Source: Patella vulgata (lineage: Eukaryota > Mollusca > Gastropoda > Patellidae). Taken from it: a stretch of 64,000 nucleotides of DNA. The DNA is taken from NCBI RefSeq assembly GCF_932274485.2, contig NC_065886.2, positions 34,707,501 to 34,771,500 of the forward strand, given 5' to 3'. Positions 50,231-59,241 of this stretch are shown here, in pieces. Each line of letters begins with the position of its first letter. Position 1 is the first letter of the stretch. The translations under genes and the position numbers were made by a program. The notes below the pieces were generated by a model. The model was given only the letters and a program-made list of their open reading frames with translations. It was not told the DNA's origin and ran no database searches.

Positions 50231-53200
50231 GTAGGCACCCTAACGTTTATTTATTTCGGATCAGGTAGGTTCCAACCTGTTAAAAACTTTCTATGTCAAC
50301 CTACGGTCCTTAGACCTAGATGATGTATACAAAGATGGGTGATGTATGCACCCAAATATGTCTGTTTGCCCAGGGTTTTCGGCTACTCTAGGACTGCCCC
50401 GAGGTCGAAATTTGGAATATATGTAATGGCATAGTAGGCCCTGTGGTCTTTGGTTTCGAAGTGACGCTACTTCATGGTCAGCTCTCTTTATATTCAACGC
50501 CAAGCCAACTGAAACTTTTATAATATTTTTATGGAATGGACATATGACCGTGTTCGTTTGGTACGTATAGGCAATGCAGTATGGCCGTTTTTGTTAGGAA
50601 CGTATAGTCAATGTAATGTTCTAGTATTGTATCCAATGCCGTACACGTATAGACAAATGGCATTGTTCTTTTGGAATGTGCTGTCAATGGACACATGAAG
50701 TTGTTCATTTGGAGCGTGTTCATTTGGAACGTGAAGTCAGCGCACCACGTTTGCACATTATGTCCGTGTTCGTTTGGACCGTAAAGTCAATGCATCATTC
50801 TAATTTTGAAAATCTGAGTCAATTTCTTGGCATTTGATGTCATTGCTTGGAGCAAATTCTTGTAGACGAGAGGAACGGTATCTCGAGTTCTGCCTGTAAT
50901 GTAAATTCTGCCTGTGTTGCCAGAGTTGGCAGAATATTATGTGTACAGTTTGTCGCCTCACGCACTAGTGGCGCTACTAACTGGGGGGTTCACTAGAACC
51001 GTGAATATGATAGTGATGAGATAGTATATAAGACCACAGAAGAGTAAAAGAATGGTGACATAATGGAATCGAGCGCCGTACGCGCGAAAGCATTTCAGAT
51101 AGCGAAGCATAATATGTAATATACTGGGCTTTTAATTTTTTTTGTTTTTTTTTTCGTAGGGGAGGGGGGTCTTATTTGGTCTCACAGGGGCCTGAAAATT
51201 ACGGAATTACTGTCCATCCAATTGAGACAGTATGCGAATGAGATGTTTATTATGCGAATGTCTTGCTGGAGTTCGAAGGTGAACATACTCTGCTAAGGGT
51301 AAGGGGAGATAAACTTGACTAAGTTGTATAATGGACATTGTCTACTCACCCATAAACCAGCAATTAACAATTTGCATGGGTGAGACTTTGGAACTCAATA
51401 AAGTCGATTCTATTAGCGTGAGAATAGTGAAAGTCGCTACATTCTTTCATTGCACCATTACCTTTACTAAATGCGATGATGGGCATTTTCTACTCAGGCT
51501 AAGTAAGTAGAAGCTCTAATCTGATTGGTTGAGACTTTTAAACGCAGTAACCCACCTTCTGGCAGTGAGCATTTTCCGCTTAAATTAAGCAGAGATACGC
51601 AATTTGATTCTTTGAGACATGAGTACAAGAAAACTTTGAATCTAATTCAATAAGAGTGTTGAAATTCCGAGTATAGTATTAGTATATCAATACCTTGACT
51701 AAGCTCGGCGAACAAAATATTCTGCCCAGGCTAAGTCGCGATAGGCTATTTTATTGGTAAAGTTTTCGGGCCATACATACTCTGCTTTTAATTGAGGTAG
51801 AATTTTCAAACTTGGTGGAGATGTTCATTAGATGAATGTCTAGACTGAATTAAATGCTTAACACGGCTAAGCAATTTCATTGGTCGATACAAGTTCCACT
51901 AGATTAAAACCTTTAACCATGAATATAGGTGAATGTGTCGTCTATTCATTTGGGAGGGTGCGATGAGCAGGGGCGGGGGGCATCCGTCTTACTGTTGGGT
52001 ATGTTTCATTTGGTTTCTGTTAAAGGTAACTGTGATATTGTTCCTGAACAAGGCCTAAATCAACAACATGATAAATTAACATTTGAGTAATCTGGTACAG
52101 GTAACAGAATATTATTTTTGGGAATAGCGGAATAGATAAATTTAATTTCATCGAATACTAAACACTATAACATGTATATACCAATCCAAAAATCAGTTTA
52201 GCTTGACAGTAGTGAACACGAGTATAAATGTGATCTTATATAGACAAGAATTAATATAATTATTTTATCTGGTTTCAGTTAAATGTGAGTGTGACATAGT
52301 TACTGTACAAGTTTCCAAACAGGCTACATTAACATTTAATCTACCATACAAAAGTTCTCTGATAGAAGTAATTCATAATAAGAGATCAATATTCGTTGGA
52401 TCGACATTTTTTAATAATACAGATTATAAAGTTATAAGTCATACCGAAGAACAGTTTAGTTTTAAAATAGTGAACGTGACTAGAAATGATGCTGGTATTT
52501 ATAAAACAGGACCAGTTGGTTCATTAGCATGTATACAACTCGTTGTAACAGGTAAATGTTATTGTTATTATCATTAATTCAATCATCATGATCATTTAAG
52601 TTTTTTCTATATTTTGGCAGAAAATTACTCAGTGTGAATTTGATTGAAAGCCAATGAATTTAATCGAACTTTAAAACTTGTACGTAATAGATGTACTAGT
52701 GGTACAATTTAAACAAATACAGAAACTGGGAAATATGTTATTAATATTGTATTCCCGTGTAGATAAACCAATAACATCTATACCAACCCAACATCAACCA
52801 GTTTTACGTGGTATACATAGAAAGGGGAATGTAATTCTGGCTTGTAAAGCTGCATCTACAACCTTGCCAGCTGATCACTATTTAAATATGACGTATAGAT
52901 GGTTTAAACATGGTATATATTATGATAATGGTAGAATACTACAAGACAGAGATGTTGATATAACTGATACAGGAGATGATATAATCTGTATAGCTACAGA
53001 TGATCCGGATTGTGAAACTATTTTACATGATTTAACACCTGGTTCTACATTGGACACAGGTAAGTTCAAGTTCCATTCTATCTTATATCGAACCCTCACG
53101 GGATTTGCACGATATAAAACAACGCTACAAATATATAATGGTTAGTCACAAGATCAAAATATATCATCACCCACAATCATCATTCGATGTGCCGTATGTG

Positions 53201-53743
53201 TTATTCATCAACTTCATTGTCATTATCGTTAGGTGTGTCGTATGTTGCTAAGTGTGTTATTCATCATCGTCATTATCACAATGATCATAATTGGGTTATG
53301 GTATGTTTCTAAATGTGTCAATGGATATATATTCTTTTTGACCAACGCATTTTGATAAATTCCAGGCGCTTTTTAAGAGAAATACTGATTTACATATAAG
53401 TTCATAATAATAAGTTCATTGCTTGATATCCCAGCTTTCAATCGTTCAATAATTATGGTGTGATTCATCAGCATGGCGGTGGAGGCAAACAACTTTTAAC
53501 AACGACCATATCTAATCATCAATGAACAATATACTATCATTTATTATCATCAATGAACACCTCAAAGGACTGTGTGTTTTTTTTATGTGAGTGAGTAATT
53601 GTTTATCCCGTGATAAATCTGAGTAAATTCACTGGTGGTGCAATGTGTCATATTTTTAACATTAAAGCCGACAATAGATCATTTACAGGATTAAATATCT
53701 GATTGACTTTAGATATTTTCTCGCAAAGATATATAGATAAGAT

Positions 53744-53783
<40 letters not shown>

Positions 53784-56700
53784 TATGTTCAGTGCAAGTT
53801 AGAATTTGTCCACTGATATGACACTATTATCGGTCTGGATTCTTACTGATTCTTGTTCATGGGCCATACTATATATACCGGAAAACACCGGAAAACAACC
53901 GGAAAACACCATTTTATACTGAATACCGGAAAACACAGGAAAAACACTAAATACCGGAAAACATCCTAAATACCGGAAAACACCCTAAATAGGTAACCCA
54001 GAGCCTGGTCCTCTGTGTGCGGTTTTGGACAAAGTGAGCGCCGATGAAGGAAGGTCAAGGTCATTACGATGTTCGTTTTACAAATAGCCCCCCCCCCCCC
54101 ACCACAAAAAAAAAAATCCGATTTTTTTTCTCAAAAATTTTGTTGATGCCTATTATGTTTTGAATGTTTTAAAAGACGCAATCAGTCTACCTCCATCATT
54201 GACCATATTTTATTTTGTAATTTAATTTTGGTTTTCAGTAAATTTCAGTAAATTTCAGTGTTTCAGTATTTCAGTAGATTAAACACTGCCCTCGGAGGGC
54301 CTCATTATATGCCGGTTGCGCCGGTCTCCTGATTCTTACCAGTAACGCTGGCATCAGGATGGTACCAATTAGTGGAAGGCACGACTAGACCAACTCCTCC
54401 CTAGGTAACAAAAAATCGCATCATAAAACAGCAAGTACCATCAAAAGCGAGTTAATAAATCTCTGAATAGTTCGAGTTGAAGTTCCAGGTTTAACCGCTG
54501 TGTCCTAATCACCAAACGAAATGGATGCCACGCAATTCTCGGACAAGTGTCTATCCTTTCCAAGAGCTATCCATCTCGTTGGAAGGGCTAAAAATCTACT
54601 TGTTTCTGAGCTTACTTTCATTCCAGGGTCAAATATAATCACTTGAACCATAATAATATTCAACATATTCCATCATATTCCGAGGGCCGCACACAGGATT
54701 TTTTTATGGATTACTTTTCGAGCTTTTTTCCCCAACTTGTTGACCAGTTTTCCTTGAGAAAACCCCAACTTTCGCCCAATTGTCCATGAGAAAACTACAT
54801 ATTCTATCTTACTGCATTGACGGGAAGTGGTAAGGTGGACGTCTGTAAAAAGGGTTGATCGATAAATGTTCAAGGAAGCAATTGTTGTTTTTGCTTGTGA
54901 AATAGAGGACTCTAGCCGATGAGGCTACTTTCCCCCCGAGAACCTCAGGCAACCAATTTGTTTTATGTACTACTATCGTAATAAAACATTACTATGTTAA
55001 CCACTTCCTGGTGGCTGAAGACTTACACCGAATGCGTATTAGAAAATGTTTTTCCGACAATCGATATTCGAGATGTCTTCTGTTGCACAAATTATGCTGC
55101 ACTGTGTAAGAACTTGCATTCTTTGATCTGAAGATTGTAGATGGAAAAGTATCATTTGCACTATTTCAAAGTAAACCTGCATTTTCGTATATCATCCCGT
55201 AATTTGTGATTAATGACAATGACTGTGGAAATAATATGGGTTGAGGAACAGAAGATCTATGTTCGTCACGTGACTGGACAATTCCACCCCCGTCCCACCC
55301 TGACGATGATCCCTCCCGGAGCGGCGCGGCGCGGCGCGCTCTCTAAATAAATCTCGGGCACAGTTTACTCTTCTAAGTTTTCCGGTAGCTATTTAGTAAC
55401 CCGGAGTTTGGTCCTCGTGTGTGGTTTTGGACCAGGTGGGCGCTGATAAAATAAGTTTATTAACATACAAGCGAGCGATCGCCTACGGTCAAAGAAAAAT
55501 TTCTTTTCAGATTTTTTTTAACAATATCTTCTCCAAAATTTCTCTCAAATTTTTTTTCCAGTATTTTTCTCTGTAAAATTAATTTCTACGAAATGTTTTT
55601 TTGTAAATCCAATTTTTCGGAAAAATTCGAATTTTTTTTTTTTTTGACAGAAATTTTTTTTCGTTAAAAACATTTTGGAGAAAAAAAAATCGGATTTTTT
55701 TTGGGGGGGTGGGTGGACTATTTGTAAAACGAACATCGTAAAGACCTTGACCTTCCTTCATCGGCGCTCACTTGGTGTTTTTCGGTACTTAGGCTGTTTT
55801 CCGGTATTTAGTGTTTTTCCGGTGTTTTCCGGTATTCAGTATAAAATGGTGTTTTCCGGTGTTTTCCGCTATATAGTATTGCCGCTTGTTCATTCGAAAC
55901 CGATGCTCTATATTATTTTGCCTTTGTATTATTTTTTCTATCAGTTCTTGCAGAACAAAGATGTAAACATGTTCTTGGCGTCTCTGAAAAATTCCCTCTA
56001 CATCCAATGTGTAAGTAATTTTACTCGAAAATTAGATTAAGGTGTCTGAAGAGGCATCTAATCCAAGATAATCTTAAAGGGACCATCCCAATTTTAACAA
56101 TGTCTCAGAAATAAAAGTCCGTGTACGTATCAAACTATAGAGGAATGGGGTATTTACCTTGTCTCAAAATTTCAGCTCAAATTATTGAGTCGTTTGGACG
56201 TGAACGTCTAATCCGGTTATCTGTACACTAACCTTTTTAAGATTTAAGGTCAATTTTTTCGTTGGGTGACCTGATAATGAATTGCCGTTACTTTAGAGGT
56301 CTATACAGTGCATGACCCATGTGCCGTATTTGATAACGAAGGGTAAATTTCAACTACACGTTATTTTTATAAAATAAAAGCCTGGTTTATCCAGACACCG
56401 TATAATACAACTTGAGACACCGATCTCCATTTCCAAATAAAATGAAATGAAATGGGGTTTAACGTCCTACTGTTCTGCTCCTAAACTGGTCTAATGAAGA
56501 CGGGCATTCGCCATACAGTGTGCTATGAGGGAAATTTTGCCCGGGCAGCAGCGCTACAGCCTACTCTTATATCGAATTCCAACTGCCAAGGGATCTTTTA
56601 CGTGCACGCCAATATGTACACGGGGCCTCGGTTTTCGTCCCATCCGAACGACTAGACAGCTGTCCTTGTCATTTCCAAATGAAGACTGTCGGGTTTAAGT

Positions 56701-58538
56701 TGTTTAAAAACGTATCACGTATATTGAGTTAGTTGCTGTGCCCTAAGGTAGATGATTTTAAGGGCTTTTAACACAAAATTAAGCAGTTTTATTCTCCAAA
56801 ATATAATCGAGATTGGCTCTTTAAATTTAACATTCATACAGCTGTTTCTTTTTTTTATGTCCGTTTGTGTTTTGTAGTCCGCTTTATCCATCAATTGTAG
56901 TAAAGTCATCCCTATATTGTTTGTTTTTCCTTGATTTGCTGTACAGTTATCGTAGACTATCAATATGATATCAAAATTATATTCCAGACGAATCATGTGA
57001 TACAACATAAAAGCGTAAAGATACGATACTGAAACCTTATGACGAAGTACGGAAACATATTGGAGACAAATTATAATTATATAATAGATTCACCTTAATA
57101 TAAAACTATAATTATATTACAGATGGACCATGTGAGACAACATTTAACTATAATTATACTACAGATGGGCCATATAACATTAAACATTATCACTCAGTAG
57201 ACATCGATTGTGTGATAACTTTCATATTTTACATGAATTTGATTAGTCCGTTGAAAAGGAACTACTTTTTGGATCCAGTAATATTGTTGAAGAAAACTCC
57301 CCAATTATCATAAACAATTACGATACCCCCCCCCCCCCACACACACACACACATAACCTTAACGGTAACACCGTGTCAATATAATAATATAGGACTTTGC
57401 AACGGGTGACTTGCTGTCAAAACATAACGTATCACTACGCCGTAATGTAATCAGGTTCAGTAAAATTAAATCTAACCAAAGAAAGGGCTGGGTGATAAAT
57501 AAAATCTCTTACTTGTCTTTTTTTATATCAAAAAATATCAAAACAGACTCGGTAGTAATCGGTAGTAGTGGGTAGTATTGGTTAAATCGTCCTGCCGTAA
57601 ATATATTACAGATGGACCATATATGATATTAATCTATAATTATATTACAGATGGACCATATAATTTAACATTAATCTATGGTGATACAAATTTAAAACCT
57701 GATGAAGAAATAAAGAAACGTTTAGGAGAAGAATTGTCTGTTAATTGCATGAGTGATTGTAATCCAGTATGTAGTATCAGTTGGTATAAAGGTGGGAAGA
57801 TGTTGAGTTCTAATCAACAACTCAATCTACCAGATCTACAAGAATCAGATGATGGAGTATATACATGCAGGGTATACAATATACATGGTACCAAAAATAC
57901 ATCTTTTATTCTAAATACTACTACTACTACTACTACTACTACGACTTCCAAATATAGTATTTCGGGTGTGATATGTAAGTACATATGATTATAATAATTC
58001 ACAAATATACCTTTAAACCCTGTTATTTATACGGCAACATCATAGTCCTATCTTTAATACCTGGTGTAAAACGTTATTAAAATACGATAACGATAACTAT
58101 ATAGTTCTGCCCTTTTATACTTGATGTAAACTGTTATTAATACCATAACCTTATAGTTACCTTCTATACTGGTAGTTTAATTATATACCCGTCTTCATTA
58201 GCCCAGTCGGAGCAGAACAGTATGACGTTAAACCCCATTTCATTTCATTTTCTATAACTTAATTATATTACAGATGGACCATATAATTTAACATTAATCT
58301 ATGGTGATACAAATTTAAAACCTGATGAAGAAATAAAGAAACGTTTAGGAGAAGAATTGTCTGTTAATTGCATGAGTGATTGTAATCCAGTATGTAGTAT
58401 CAGTTGGTATAAAGGTGGGAAGATGTTGAGTTCTAATCAACAACTCAATCTACCAGATCTACAAGAATCAGATGATGGAGTATATACATGCAGGGTATAC
58501 AATATACATGGTACCAAAAATACATCTTTTATTCTAAA

Positions 58539-58571
<33 letters not shown>

Positions 58572-59198
58572 GACTTCCAAATATAGTATTTCGGGTGTGA
58601 TATGTAAGTACATATGATTATAATAATTCACAAATATACCTTTAAACCCTGTTATTTATACGGCAACATCATAGTCCTATCTTTAATACCTGGTGTAAAA
58701 CGTTATTAAAATACGATAACGATAACTATATAGTTCTGCCCTTTTATACTTGATGTAAACTGTTATTAATACCATAACCTTATAGTTACCTTCTATACTG
58801 GTAGTTTAATTATATACCCGTCTTCATTAGCCCAGTCGGAGCAGAACAGTATGACGTTAAACCCCATTTCATTTCATTTTCTATAACTTTATAGTCCTAA
58901 CTTTAATACTTGGTTTAAGTCGAGGTTTTCTGGCGTGGTGCCCCGTCGTCAGTGGTGCCTGGCAAGTGACAACGTATGGTCTTCGGAATAGTGCACATAA
59001 AAGAACCCTTGACAGAATCTAAATACGAGGAGAAAGTCGTAGTATCGCTGTACACTTGTTTGTATTTACTGACCTTGTAGGGGAGTCACCATGGCTCATT
59101 GGCTGAGATCGTTCATCGGGATTTTCGGCGTGATGAACCCTTGTCAGTGGTGCATCTGAAGGAAAACCGAGGTCCCGTGTACACATTGGATTGTACAC

Positions 59199-59241
<43 letters not shown>

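Larger units (their letters stand above)
57637..58886. repeat. 623-bp tandem segmental duplication containing an Ig exon
   Basis: The block from ATAATTATATTACAGATGG through CATTTCATTTTCTATAACTT is repeated in direct order with no difference noticed other than ACT copy number and the join. Confidence 0.9.

Noticed and set aside
57814-58631. Minus-strand ORFs with poly-Val
   Set aside because: Antisense shadows of the Ig exons and their (ACT)n stalk.
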